A DNA stretch of 16,259 nt from Bacteriovoracaceae bacterium UBA4096 (GCA_002381945.1 DFXY01000065.1:1-16259); one strand, 5' to 3'. Counted from the stretch's first letter, positions 6,702-14,937 are shown. Translations and numbers: made by a program. Notes: generated by a model not told the origin, from the sequence alone.

Positions 6702-7733
6702 ATGAAAACGTATCTATTCGTTGTATTGAGCTTATTTTGCACGATGAGTTGGGGAGCTGATTTGCTGCCTGTCGAAAATAAAACCATCGAGATTTATCGC
6801 AAAGCTCTGCCTAGTACTGTTAACGTCTCCAATATTAAACTTGCCAGAAATTTTTTCTATGGCGAAGTTGAAATTCCTCAAGGTGCAGGTTCTGGGTTTG
6901 TCTGGGATGAACTCGGCCACATCATTACTAATTTTCACGTGGTTCAAGGTGGGAATAATTTTGTTGTGACTTTTCATAATGATCCAAAACAATATAAGGC
7001 CAAACTGGTAGGAACGGCCCCGGAAAAAGACATTGCAGTTTTAAAACTTCAGGAAAAACCGGCCAATCTTTCTCCTATTACTTTCGGATCATCTAAAGAA
7101 CTTCTAGTTGGTCAGTACTCCTTTGCAATTGGTTCACCTTTCGGCCTTGATTACACTCTGACTACAGGAGTGATTTCTGCTCTGGGGAGAAAAATCGATG
7201 GTATTGGTGGGGTAAAAATTAATGACATGATCCAAACTGATGCTGCCATTAATATGGGAAATTCCGGGGGTCCTCTGCTTGACTCTTCCGGACAACTCAT
7301 TGGCATGAACACGGTCATATTCTCCACGAGTGGATCGAGTGCAGGATTAGGTTTTGCAGTTCCCGCAGACACCATCAAAGTGATTGTGCCGCAAATTATT
7401 AAACACGGTCGAGTTATTCGTCCAGGTTTGGGGATTGGTATCGTACCCGATAGTATGAAGAGTCGAATCATAGGGAATGGTAAGGGAATCATCGTTTCTT
7501 ATGTTGATGAAAAAGGCTCCGCGGCCAAAGCCGGCATTAAGGGAATGACTCAGGACCGGTATGGACGAACGTATCTAGGAGACATCATCCTGAGTGTTGA
7601 TGGACAGAATGTGAATAATCTCGATGATATCTATCAAGTCCTGGAAACCAAAAAGATTGGGGACGAGGTCGTGGTCAAATATACTCGAGATGGTAAAACT
7701 CATTCCACTAAAGTACGCTTACAGGCCCTTTAA
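6702..7733 (+). CDS. htrA: HtrA/Deg-family periplasmic serine protease
   Basis: A 343-residue exported protease. The signal peptide MKTYLFVVLSLFCTMSWGA is followed by a trypsin-like domain with His79 (NFHVV), Asp110 (EKDIAVLKL) and Ser188 (GNSGGPL), a complete triad. One PDZ domain (about 243-340) follows, with the carboxylate-loop-like PGLGIGIV and LGDIILSVDGQNV. HtrA proteins degrade or refold damaged envelope proteins. A single PDZ puts it nearer the DegS/HhoA type than the two-PDZ DegP, but it has a cleavable-looking signal rather than a clear membrane anchor. AAGGAG (6690-6695) is six bases before the ATG. It is divergent from psd and overlaps the end of the convergent aminotransferase gene by 15 bp. 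Confidence 0.93.
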   Translation: MKTYLFVVLSLFCTMSWGADLLPVENKTIEIYRKALPSTVNVSNIKLARNFFYGEVEIPQGAGSGFVWDELGHIITNFHVVQGGNNFVVTFHNDPKQYKAKLVGTAPEKDIAVLKLQEKPANLSPITFGSSKELLVGQYSFAIGSPFGLDYTLTTGVISALGRKIDGIGGVKINDMIQTDAAINMGNSGGPLLDSSGQLIGMNTVIFSTSGSSAGLGFAVPADTIKVIVPQIIKHGRVIRPGLGIGIVPDSMKSRIIGNGKGIIVSYVDEKGSAAKAGIKGMTQDRYGRTYLGDIILSVDGQNVNNLDDIYQVLETKKIGDEVVVKYTRDGKTHSTKVRLQAL

Positions 7734-8870
7734 GTTCAGAGCTGCTTGTTTCAAGGTTTCCTCTTTTTTTGCAAAACAAAATCTTAAATACTTTTCTCCT
7801 TCAGTGGACTTTAAATAAAAAGCTGAAGGAGGAACGGTAGCGACTTTTTTTTCCTGAATCAGTTTCATGGCATAGTCCACATCCCGAAGATTGGTTTTCC
7901 TGGAGATCGGAACCATCATGAAATAGGTGCCTTTAGGAATGGGAAAATCAAATCCCAGGTTCTTTAGTTCCTGATAGAAAAGATCCCTTTTGCCTTTGTA
8001 GAGAGAAACAAAACCTGGCAGATAATCACTTAGTTTAACTAAACCTTCCGCTACTGTTTCTTGCATCGGCGTTGAAACTGAAAACGTGACATACTGATGT
8101 ACCAAACGACAGGCCTCGGTTACTTTTTCATTGGCACAAATCCAGCCGATTTTCCATCCTGTCAATCCAAAGGTCTTCCCAGCACTGGAAATAGTTATGG
8201 TTCTTTCAAACATCCCATCCAAAGTTGCCGTTGGAATATGTTTGGACCCATCAAAGAGCAAGAATTCATACACTTCATCTGACATCAAATAGAGATCATG
8301 CTTTTGAGCTATAGTCGCAACATCCAGCAACTCTTCCCGACTCCAAACTTTACCACTCGGATTGTGAGGATTATTCAGGATAAGTAATTTTGTCCTCGGA
8401 GTTATGGCACCTTCAAGTTCTTTACGATCGATGCTGAAATCAGGTGCGTGCATGGTAACTGGAACAGGGACTCCTCCTGCCATTTTAATAGAGGCCACAT
8501 AGGAGTCATAAAAAGGCTCCAGCACTACAACTTCATCACCCGGATTAATCAGGGCAGTGATCACAAGGTAAATGGCTTCAGTTGCACCTACGGTGACGGT
8601 AATCTGAGAATCAGGATGATAGCTGAGACCATAGAACTTTTTATAATAATTAGAAATTTCCTGGCGTAGATGAGGCGTACCCTGAAAAGGAGCGTACTGA
8701 TTATGACCTTCCTGCATTTTTTTATAGGCGATATCTTTTAACCATTCGGGTCCATCAAAATCAGGAAATCCCTGGCCTAAATTCACGGCATTATGTTCCC
8801 GTGCCAGTTTGGATATCACGCCGAAAATGGAGTCTTTAAAACCAGCAATTCGTAGAGCAGTATCTTTCAT
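7719..8870 (-). CDS. Class I/II PLP-dependent aminotransferase (kynurenine/methionine aminotransferase type)
   Basis: A 383-residue fold-type-I aminotransferase. Diagnostic stretches are NLGQGFPDFDGP (30-41), NQYAPFQGTPHLRQ (57-70), NNPHNPSGK (166-174) with the cofactor-contacting Asn170, SDEVYE (197-202) and SSAGKTFGLTGWKIGW (228-243) with the Schiff-base Lys232. This set is typical of the KAT/glutamine transaminase K/YbdL group, which transaminates methionine, aromatic amino acids and glutamine with 2-oxo acids in the cytoplasm. The exact substrate cannot be read from sequence. It begins 11 bases after the YejE-like permease gene with an AAGG ribosome site, so it is probably the last gene of the peptide-import operon, consistent with catabolism of imported amino acids. 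Confidence 0.9.
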   Translation of the reverse strand: MKDTALRIAGFKDSIFGVISKLAREHNAVNLGQGFPDFDGPEWLKDIAYKKMQEGHNQYAPFQGTPHLRQEISNYYKKFYGLSYHPDSQITVTVGATEAIYLVITALINPGDEVVVLEPFYDSYVASIKMAGGVPVPVTMHAPDFSIDRKELEGAITPRTKLLILNNPHNPSGKVWSREELLDVATIAQKHDLYLMSDEVYEFLLFDGSKHIPTATLDGMFERTITISSAGKTFGLTGWKIGWICANEKVTEACRLVHQYVTFSVSTPMQETVAEGLVKLSDYLPGFVSLYKGKRDLFYQELKNLGFDFPIPKGTYFMMVPISRKTNLRDVDYAMKLIQEKKVATVPPSAFYLKSTEGEKYLRFCFAKKEETLKQAALNLKGL

Positions 8871-8881
8871 TTAAAACCTTT

Positions 8882-9904
8882 TTATTCTTTGGGATCCATA
8901 GCATCTCTTACACCTTCACCTATCAGGGAAAGCATAGTAAGCGTTAGAAAGAGAGCTAATGATGGATAGGCCGCAAGCCACCAACCTTCAGTAAAATGTT
9001 TTTGGGCCTGATTTAATAATTCACCCCAACTTGGAGTGGGAGGATTAAGGCCAAACCCAAGATAGTCCAGACTCGCCAGCGCCGTAATATTACCTGCAAT
9101 TACAAAAGGTGAGAAAGTAATAATTGGAGATAATGAATTGGGCAAGAGATGTCTAAAGAAAATTCTGGTATGTCCTGCGCCTAATGCTTTGGCAGCTTCT
9201 ACAAATTCTTTCTTTCTATTCTTTAAATACTCTCCTCGCACATAATAACTAATACTGATCCAACCGAAGACACTTGAGAGAAGAACCAAAAGGATCAAAG
9301 TTGGTTTAAATATAGAAATAATAATAATCAAAAGAAAAAATTGCGGCACAGTCGACAATACTTCAACCACTCGTTGTCCCCAGAAGTCTACTCGACCTCC
9401 GAAGTATCCCATGATCCCACCTAAAACAGTGCCTACTAAAAAGGTGATCATCCAGACCATAAAAGCAAAGGTAATTGAATAGCGTAAACCATAAAGGAGG
9501 CGAGTTAAAATATCACGACCCCGATCATCAGTGCCCATCCAATTATCGGACGTTGGCTCTGAAGGGTAATAAGCAACTTCTTTATTAGATTCAAAAGGAT
9601 CCCATTTAATGACAGGCCATAGTATCCAATCCCCTCTTCCTTCATCAATTTCAATTTCTCGGTAATTGGTAATTAGTGTTTTCTTTTCACCAAAAACTGT
9701 TGGATGGTAATTCACTAAAACAGGAAAAAAACTTTTACCTGCATAGTTCATATAGAGAGGCTTATTGTTTGCCCAAAATTCAGCAGTGAAGCTTAAAAAG
9801 CAAGCAATTAGAATAATCCATGTAGATGCAACAGCAAGGCGTCGGGATTTAAACCGCCTCCACTTCTTTAAGCTGTCATCATTTTTAATAAAACGTTCAA
9901 TCAT
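8882..9904 (-). CDS. yejE: YejE-like peptide ABC transporter permease
   Basis: A 340-residue inner-membrane permease of the DppC/OppC class. The N-terminal half carries features of YejE: a first membrane helix (about 24-42), then EFWANNKPLYMNYAG with FFPVLVNY and a long periplasmic insertion reaching NWMGTDDRGRDILTRLLYG (121-139). The EAA loop that docks the ATPase is at about 236-262 (EAAKALGAGHTRIFFRHLLP). Five further membrane segments follow, with the tail GEGVRDAMDPKE typical of this class. YejE pairs with YejB to import peptides (microcin C and other oligopeptides in E. coli). Its start overlaps the yejB stop as ATGA, so the two are translationally coupled. Confidence 0.9.
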   Translation of the reverse strand: MIERFIKNDDSLKKWRRFKSRRLAVASTWIILIACFLSFTAEFWANNKPLYMNYAGKSFFPVLVNYHPTVFGEKKTLITNYREIEIDEGRGDWILWPVIKWDPFESNKEVAYYPSEPTSDNWMGTDDRGRDILTRLLYGLRYSITFAFMVWMITFLVGTVLGGIMGYFGGRVDFWGQRVVEVLSTVPQFFLLIIIISIFKPTLILLVLLSSVFGWISISYYVRGEYLKNRKKEFVEAAKALGAGHTRIFFRHLLPNSLSPIITFSPFVIAGNITALASLDYLGFGLNPPTPSWGELLNQAQKHFTEGWWLAAYPSLALFLTLTMLSLIGEGVRDAMDPKE

Positions 9905-10938
9905 GTGAAATCAATCCTTGGATCTACTAAAACATAAGCAAAGTCAGAAAGAACATTTCCGATAAGGAAAAGCGCACTCTGAATGAAAACTAAACCCATG
10001 ATAACGTTATAATCACGGGAGAGAATGCTTTTATAACTCAGAAGACCAATCCCATCTAACTGAAAGATCGTTTCCAGTAGTAGTGAGCCAGCAAAGAAGA
10101 CTGTTAAGAATCCACCCAATCCGGTCACAATTGGAATTAGAGCATTACGAAGGGCGTGTTTCATATAGACTACTCGCTCAGATAAACCTTTTGCACGGGC
10201 AGTACGTATATAGTCCTTTTTGATTTCTTCAATCAGAGAATTTTTCATCAGGATAGTTAAACTGGTGAATGATCCGATAGTGAAACAAATCAAAGGTAAG
10301 GTAAAATGGTGCACGCGATCTAAGAATTGATCCCATGGTCCCAATTCATCATAGACCTCTGAGTGAATGCCACCAACCGGAAATATTTCAAGAAAACTTC
10401 CACCTGAAAGAAAAACGATCAGAAGGATAGCGAGCATAAATGAAGGTATTGAATAAAATATAAATAAAATAATACTCGAGGATAAATCAAAATAACTGCC
10501 ATGCTTAATGGCCTTTAGTATCCCAAGAGGTATTGAAACTAAGTAACTTAGGATTAAGGAAATCACACCAAATTGTAAAGAAACGGGAAATTTACTGACG
10601 ATAATATCAATGACAGGTTCTTCGTAAGTAAAGCTTTCTCCAAAGTTCAAAGTTGCAATATTCTTTAGCCAAAGTACATATCTCATATGTAGTGGCTTAT
10701 CAAAACCATACTGCTTTTTAAGAGCTTCCATAACTTCATCAGAAACACCATGTGTATTGCTACGTCCAGAGCTTCCGACCTGACTATCTCCTCCAGCTCC
10801 CCCACCAAAGCGCATCTGCTGAAGCTTCTGCTCTATAGGACCACCAGGTGCCATATTGATAATAATGAATACCACCACAGTCACTCCCAGAAGTGTCGGA
10901 ATGAGAATGGCCATGCGTCTAAGAAAGTACTTCAACAT
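9901..10938 (-). CDS. yejB: YejB-like peptide ABC transporter permease
   Basis: A 345-residue inner-membrane permease of the DppB/OppB class, closest by eye to E. coli YejB. Shared features are NMAPGGPIEQ (28-37), a Gly/Ser-rich insertion (about 45-65) before the YGFDKPLHMRY segment (77-87), LVSIPLGILKAI (133-144), FLSGGSFLEIFPVGG (176-190), an EAA loop RTARAKGLSERVVYMKHALR (245-264) and the C-terminal LVDPRIDF (337-344). About six membrane helices are visible. Its ATG lies one base after the stop of the substrate-binding protein; the GGAAG ribosome site sits inside that gene. No gene for the ATPase (YejF or OppD/F) is present in the window, so it must be supplied from elsewhere. Confidence 0.92.
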   Translation of the reverse strand: MLKYFLRRMAILIPTLLGVTVVVFIIINMAPGGPIEQKLQQMRFGGGAGGDSQVGSSGRSNTHGVSDEVMEALKKQYGFDKPLHMRYVLWLKNIATLNFGESFTYEEPVIDIIVSKFPVSLQFGVISLILSYLVSIPLGILKAIKHGSYFDLSSSIILFIFYSIPSFMLAILLIVFLSGGSFLEIFPVGGIHSEVYDELGPWDQFLDRVHHFTLPLICFTIGSFTSLTILMKNSLIEEIKKDYIRTARAKGLSERVVYMKHALRNALIPIVTGLGGFLTVFFAGSLLLETIFQLDGIGLLSYKSILSRDYNVIMGLVFIQSALFLIGNVLSDFAYVLVDPRIDFT

Positions 10939-10939
10939 A

Positions 10940-12550
10940 TTATTTTATCTTCCAGTATTTCTGTCCAATTCCATACTTAAATGTGTCTTTTGGTTTCTCA
11001 ATACGTTTAGAGTGTCCATAGAGTGAATACTTCGGGTTAAACCAAAAGATGTAGGGATAATCGGCCGCAATCAAAGCATGGGCTTTTTGAAGTAAGGGAA
11101 TGCGCTGCTCTTTTTCATATGTTTTCCGGGATTGCTCAATCAGCTTATCCACTTCCGGATTTGAGTAGCTGATAAAATTTGAACCGGCGCCCTGACTCGA
11201 ACTTGTGTGCCATATTTGCTTGAGGTCAATATCCACACTTCCTCCGCCCCATGCCAGTCGAACAGCTTCAAATTTTTTCTCATCTAAAAGTTTAACAAAA
11301 GAGTTCCATTCAATATTTTTAATACTGATCTCAACTCCCACCTTACTGGCATCTTCCTTGAAGATAGTCAGATACTTCATTTGTTCTTGAGTAGGTTCCA
11401 TGATGGTAATTGATAATTTAGTTTTCTTACCATTAATTACTTTATCCAGTAATCCATCTTTATCAGTATCTCTCCATCCAGCTTGATTAAGAATTTTCAA
11501 AGCCTCATTAGGGTCATAAGAAACTGGTTTAACATCCGGATTTGCGTAATCAGACTGAACGTAGATCGGACCTGTTGCATATTCTGCTAAGTTATACTCG
11601 AATTTATCCAGCATCAAAGGACGATTGAATAACATAGCTAAGGCCTTACGGACTTCACGATCTTTCAAGATAGGATGTTTCAGATTCCAGCCGATAAAGT
11701 TAAAGCCTTTAGGTGTCTTATTTTCTGTTTTAACTTTTACTATTTTATCTTCCCAAATTTCACCAACAGTCTTTTTGACAAAACCTTCCGGTCGCATGCC
11801 TAAATAATCAATATCACCCTTTTTCAAAAGTTCCAGGGAGACGTTCTCTTCTGAGACCATACGTAATATAATCTTTTTAATAGTATGGCTGTCTTTTTCA
11901 GATTCAACTTTTAGGCCCCACCAATCTGGGTTTTTAGACATAATCATCTTCTGACCCTTATCATATTTGGTCAGCATATATGGGCCAGTTCCGATAATCT
12001 TCCGTCCGAACTGCTTTTTATTGCTCTCATCCGTATAAAAATGTTTTGGCAAAATAGTCAAAGTCGCACAGACATCGAAATTCTGGAAGTATTCATCTTT
12101 GACAGTGAAGCGGACTGTATACTTATCCAGGACTTCAACCGATTTGATGGATTCATAATAAGGTCGGACTTGAACTGCTTTAAAATCCTCAGAAAAAATC
12201 ACATCGTAAGAATACTTCACATCTTCAGCTGTGAAGTCTTTACCGTCGTGCCACTTAACGCCTTCTCGCAGTTTAAACTCAAAAACTTTTTTATCTTCTG
12301 AAATTTTCCATTCAGTCGCTAGCGCTGGTTTCCAGTCATAAGAATCAAGATCACGATCAAGCAACCCTTCGAACACATAACTATGAACCGCAGTTGTGTA
12401 GGCATCAGAGCCAGACAGAGGACTCAAAGTGGTAGGTTCCCCCCCAATATTGTAGTAAATTGTTGTTTTGGATTTTTTATTTTCTCCCTGGCAGGCCATC
12501 AGAGAAAATAACATTAATAGAAAGACAATGTTGGCCAATTTGAACGCCAT
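10940..12550 (-). CDS. Peptide-binding lipoprotein (family 5 extracellular solute-binding protein)
   Basis: A 536-residue lipoprotein: the signal peptide ends in the lipobox LMAC with Cys20. The mature part shows the OppA/DppA family pattern: GGEPTTLSPL (36-45), YVFEGLLDRD (58-67), ATEWKISEDKKVFEFKLREG (78-97), KWHDGKDFTAEDVKYSYD (99-116), GTGPYML (187-193), VRKALAMLFNR (300-310) and AGWRDTDKDGLLDK (357-370). The last contains a calcium-loop-like Asp series often seen in this family. It captures peptides in the periplasm and delivers them to the adjoining YejB/YejE-like permeases. In genomic position it corresponds to YejA, but its length and motifs are nearer general oligopeptide-binding proteins. 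A GGAG site precedes the ATG at 12550. Confidence 0.9.
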   Translation of the reverse strand: MAFKLANIVFLLMLFSLMACQGENKKSKTTIYYNIGGEPTTLSPLSGSDAYTTAVHSYVFEGLLDRDLDSYDWKPALATEWKISEDKKVFEFKLREGVKWHDGKDFTAEDVKYSYDVIFSEDFKAVQVRPYYESIKSVEVLDKYTVRFTVKDEYFQNFDVCATLTILPKHFYTDESNKKQFGRKIIGTGPYMLTKYDKGQKMIMSKNPDWWGLKVESEKDSHTIKKIILRMVSEENVSLELLKKGDIDYLGMRPEGFVKKTVGEIWEDKIVKVKTENKTPKGFNFIGWNLKHPILKDREVRKALAMLFNRPLMLDKFEYNLAEYATGPIYVQSDYANPDVKPVSYDPNEALKILNQAGWRDTDKDGLLDKVINGKKTKLSITIMEPTQEQMKYLTIFKEDASKVGVEISIKNIEWNSFVKLLDEKKFEAVRLAWGGGSVDIDLKQIWHTSSSQGAGSNFISYSNPEVDKLIEQSRKTYEKEQRIPLLQKAHALIAADYPYIFWFNPKYSLYGHSKRIEKPKDTFKYGIGQKYWKIK

Positions 12551-12568
12551 ATAGAACTCCTTAAAAAC

Positions 12569-13267
12569 TTATTTTCTTATATAAAGTGCGGGATCGAGTG
12601 ACCACCGATCCAGCTTTAAGTTGTGATCTTCAACCCGATATGCTTCCAGCTTGGTATCAATTTCATTTAAACGAGCTTCGGAATTTTTATACTCCGTGAA
12701 TGATCGTGCTTTATCTTCCTCTAAAAGGGAAAGCTCTTTTTGCCATTCAATTTCTAATTTTTGACGGAGGATTTCATAACGCTTATTGACCGAATCGACT
12801 TTTTCTACATGACCTGAAAGCTCGCGTTGATGGCGCTCTTTTTTTGCCTGCATTGCCAATCTTTTCTTCAGTAGAATCTCCACTAACTCTTTGGCAATTT
12901 TAACTGTCTGCTCTAAATCAGTACTTTTAAAGTTCAGATAAGACCCAGTGGTAAAATGCACTTTTACTATACATGTTTCGAATTGAGGAATTTTTAATAA
13001 AAAGTAGTCATTTGTTCTTCCCTCAATCAAGCCTACGCAACGTTGGTCAGGGTACGTCGAGTTCCAGAACTCAACCCGATCTTTACGATTTAAAAATTTG
13101 ATATTTTCAAAGTCAGTGCGGATTCTTGCCAGTCTTGCATTACTATTTAAGCGAGATATCCTACCCGTGAAGTGACTTCCGTTTTCATCTTTAGCGGATT
13201 CCTCGGATTGTGACCATCCGGGAGTCGCATGAACGAAAATCATGAAAATAATTAAGAACTTGGCCAT
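12569..13267 (-). CDS. Secreted coiled-coil protein of unknown function
   Basis: A 232-residue exported protein. The signal peptide MAKFLIIFMIFVHATPGWS ends before QSEES. Residues about 33-112 look beta-rich (FTGRISRLNSNARLARIRTD, VEFWN, CVGLIEGRTNDYFLLKI), perhaps a small barrel, with two Cys (about 77 and 98) that could form a disulfide. Residues about 117-215 are strongly charged and helical, consistent with a long coiled coil. No family recognised. The upstream sequence lacks a clear ribosome site and contains a direct repeat of CCATGGC around the ATG. The gene lies 18 bp before the peptide-binding lipoprotein gene and may act with it at the envelope, but that is position-based inference. 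Confidence 0.8.
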   Translation of the reverse strand: MAKFLIIFMIFVHATPGWSQSEESAKDENGSHFTGRISRLNSNARLARIRTDFENIKFLNRKDRVEFWNSTYPDQRCVGLIEGRTNDYFLLKIPQFETCIVKVHFTTGSYLNFKSTDLEQTVKIAKELVEILLKKRLAMQAKKERHQRELSGHVEKVDSVNKRYEILRQKLEIEWQKELSLLEEDKARSFTEYKNSEARLNEIDTKLEAYRVEDHNLKLDRWSLDPALYIRK

Positions 13268-13308
13268 GGTATGATTATGCCATGGACGAGAATTTTTTGG
13301 AGAAGGTT

Positions 13309-13974
13309 TTATTCTTTTCTAAGGATAATACTTGAGCGAAACTCTTTTTCATGCAGCGGCTCTTCATACTTTAAAACGCGCATACCCGAAAATAGTTTGA
13401 GAAGTTCTTGTTCACCTAAGTACTCTTCGGCCTGACCAGTTCTGGTTTTGGCCCTTTCTCTGGTGGTATAGGCTTCATAAATTAAAATTCCACCGGGTTT
13501 AAGCCAGCTCTTGATTTTTTCAACTAATGAACGATCTACATAATAAAAACAAACAATCGCGTCAAAAGAAGCAGGAGCAATTTTATAATCACTTAAAGAT
13601 GCCACGACTCCTTTTATTTTAACGCCAAATTCCTGGGCCAAAAGATAAGATTTTTTTACGGCAACTGAACTGATATCAACACCGGTAACCTTGTAACCTT
13701 TTTGGGCCAAAAATACAGCATTTCGGCCCTCACCCATCCCCATGTCCAGAACAGTTCCTTCATAAGGTATGTATTGGTAGTTTTCTGCTAAAAATCCCGC
13801 TGGAGACTTTCCATAAATAAAAGTAGGTCGTGAGTACTTTTCATCCCACTGCGTTTTAGAATCCTGAGATGTTTTTACACCTGTCAGATGTTGAAAACGG
13901 CTACCAGAAATAGGATCACGGGCAGCGAGATTGGTATTTATTGATATGAAAAGGATGAAAAGAATTAGCTTCAT
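13309..13974 (-). CDS. SAM-dependent class I methyltransferase with an N-terminal signal peptide
   Basis: A 221-residue protein whose core (about 43-221) resembles TehB/UbiE-type methyltransferases: WDEKYSRPTFIYGKSPAGFL (43-62), glycine-rich SAM motif I VLDMGMGEGRNAVFLA (75-90), acidic Asp100 at the end of beta 2 and LKPGG (158-162). The catalytic core looks intact. Unusually, it is preceded by MKLILFILFISINTNLAARD, which looks like a cleavable Sec signal (hydrophobic core, Ala-Ala before Arg). No internal in-frame ATG or GTG lies between the signal and the motif I region, so the exported form seems to be the only product. Its ATG overlaps the previous stop as ATGA. The substrate is unknown. 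Confidence 0.85.
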   Translation of the reverse strand: MKLILFILFISINTNLAARDPISGSRFQHLTGVKTSQDSKTQWDEKYSRPTFIYGKSPAGFLAENYQYIPYEGTVLDMGMGEGRNAVFLAQKGYKVTGVDISSVAVKKSYLLAQEFGVKIKGVVASLSDYKIAPASFDAIVCFYYVDRSLVEKIKSWLKPGGILIYEAYTTRERAKTRTGQAEEYLGEQELLKLFSGMRVLKYEEPLHEKEFRSSIILRKE

Positions 13975-14453
13975 GTTTCTTGCGATTTATCATCTTTAGG
14001 AACATCTGAAAAGTCCTGCTCATCAGATTGATCAATAAAGACAATTTCCGTTTCTTTTATTGGTAAATCAGTATGAATTCCTAACTCAGCATCCAGATAA
14101 AGATTTAACGAGGCGAGAATTTTTCCCATTCGACTGATTTTACGATTGATATAATCTTCAACCGTATTTGGCATATCCTCGGTTTGGAAAAGATACCAAC
14201 TCATTTCTTCCACCAAAGTGTAATACTGGTCAAGGGTAGTTATCAACTCAGTACTACAATGAGAGAGGTCCATGATTGTAGTTCCCTCATATCGATTTTT
14301 AAAAATTTTGGGAAAGTGCTCTCGTGTACGTCTGAGAGCAAAAATTTCAAGATATTCCGCTTTACGGTCCTTGATTCTGTTAAAAAGATTGTTGGCATCA
14401 ATTTTTAATAAAACTAAGACACGCTGAGAGATTTCATCATTCTTGCTTTTCAT
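13971..14453 (-). CDS. Conserved-looking helical protein of unknown function
   Basis: A 160-residue soluble protein with no signal peptide and no recognised family. It is rich in Leu, Glu, Lys and Arg and predicted nearly all helical through residue about 125 (for example LLKIDANNLFNRIKDRKAEY and DYINRKISRMGKILASLNLY). An acidic tail (about 137-160, EIVFIDQSDEQDFSDVPKDD) follows. Both ends overlap neighbours by four bases (ATGA), so its synthesis is coupled to the receiver-like gene before it and the methyltransferase after it. The coupling suggests similar amounts of the three proteins, perhaps a complex. Confidence 0.75.
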   Translation of the reverse strand: MKSKNDEISQRVLVLLKIDANNLFNRIKDRKAEYLEIFALRRTREHFPKIFKNRYEGTTIMDLSHCSTELITTLDQYYTLVEEMSWYLFQTEDMPNTVEDYINRKISRMGKILASLNLYLDAELGIHTDLPIKETEIVFIDQSDEQDFSDVPKDDKSQET

Positions 14454-14917
14454 AGAATGGCCCCAACTCCTCCTCGCTTACCACCAGGCCAGCGAAGCAC
14501 ATTTTGTTCGGATTTGAGTTCATAATAACGGGCAATTTTAGCAGAGAGTAAAGCCGCGTCCAGAGGGTATTTCATAAAATAGTAATTTTTTTGCATGGAA
14601 TACAATTTAAAATCATTAACTCTGGAAAAGCTAGAGAGATGCATGAATGTTAACCGTTTTGTTTTCAGAACATACTTAAGTAACCCTCTGACTTTTTCGT
14701 TATAGAGCTTTAACTCACGAGCATCGATGACTGATGAAATTACAATAATCTGGGTTTGCTCTGTCGAATTAACCAATGACTGCAATTGGTCGATTCGAAC
14801 AGGGACAAGAATTAACCCTAGTTCTTTTAAATAATGATTAAAAACATAAAAAGTTTTAGGTAAATCTTCTTCTAGGGTTAGATAAAAAATAAATGAGGTT
14901 TGTTCTGGTTGTTTCAT
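14450..14917 (-). CDS. Small alpha/beta protein, possibly a degenerate receiver domain
   Basis: A 155-residue soluble protein. Alternating strands and helices are visible: TSFIFYLTLEED (7-18), LGLILVPV (33-40), TQIIVISSVID (55-65), RLTFMHLSSF (88-97) and NYYFMKYPLD (111-120), followed by a helix AALLSAKIARYYEL (121-134). The strand order and the Lys116-x-Pro near the last strand recall a CheY-like receiver, with DQ, SS and K-P features. The phospho-acceptor Asp at the end of strand 3 is replaced (VISS), so it would not be phosphorylated in the usual way. This is a weak fold-level guess. It ends in a Gly/Arg-rich tail. Its AAGGAAG ribosome site lies inside a hairpin formed with the end of the preceding gene. 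Confidence 0.75.
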   Translation of the reverse strand: MKQPEQTSFIFYLTLEEDLPKTFYVFNHYLKELGLILVPVRIDQLQSLVNSTEQTQIIVISSVIDARELKLYNEKVRGLLKYVLKTKRLTFMHLSSFSRVNDFKLYSMQKNYYFMKYPLDAALLSAKIARYYELKSEQNVLRWPGGKRGGVGAIL

Positions 14918-14937
14918 AACTTCCTTTTCGGAAGTTA
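14917..14937 (-). promoter_or_regulatory. Hairpin covering a stop codon, ribosome site and start codon
   Basis: On the minus strand TAACTTCC-GAAAA-GGAAGTTA forms an 8-bp perfect stem with a five-base loop. The 5' arm contains the TAA stop of the metalloprotease gene. The 3' arm contains the GGAAG ribosome site and ends at the A of the next ATG. A ribosome finishing the upstream gene would open it, so it probably couples translation of the two genes. It lacks a following T-run, so it is not a standard terminator. Confidence 0.6.

Noticed and set aside
7151..7492. A 113-codon open frame antisense to htrA
   Set aside because: It lies entirely within the conserved protease domain on the opposite strand, is Pro/Ile-rich without any domain pattern and has no promoter or ribosome site.
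13268..13308. Possible promoter or terminator in the largest gap inside the minus-strand run
   Set aside because: No convincing -35/-10, -24/-12 or stem plus T-run in these 41 bases; only a short CCATGGC direct repeat near the start codon.
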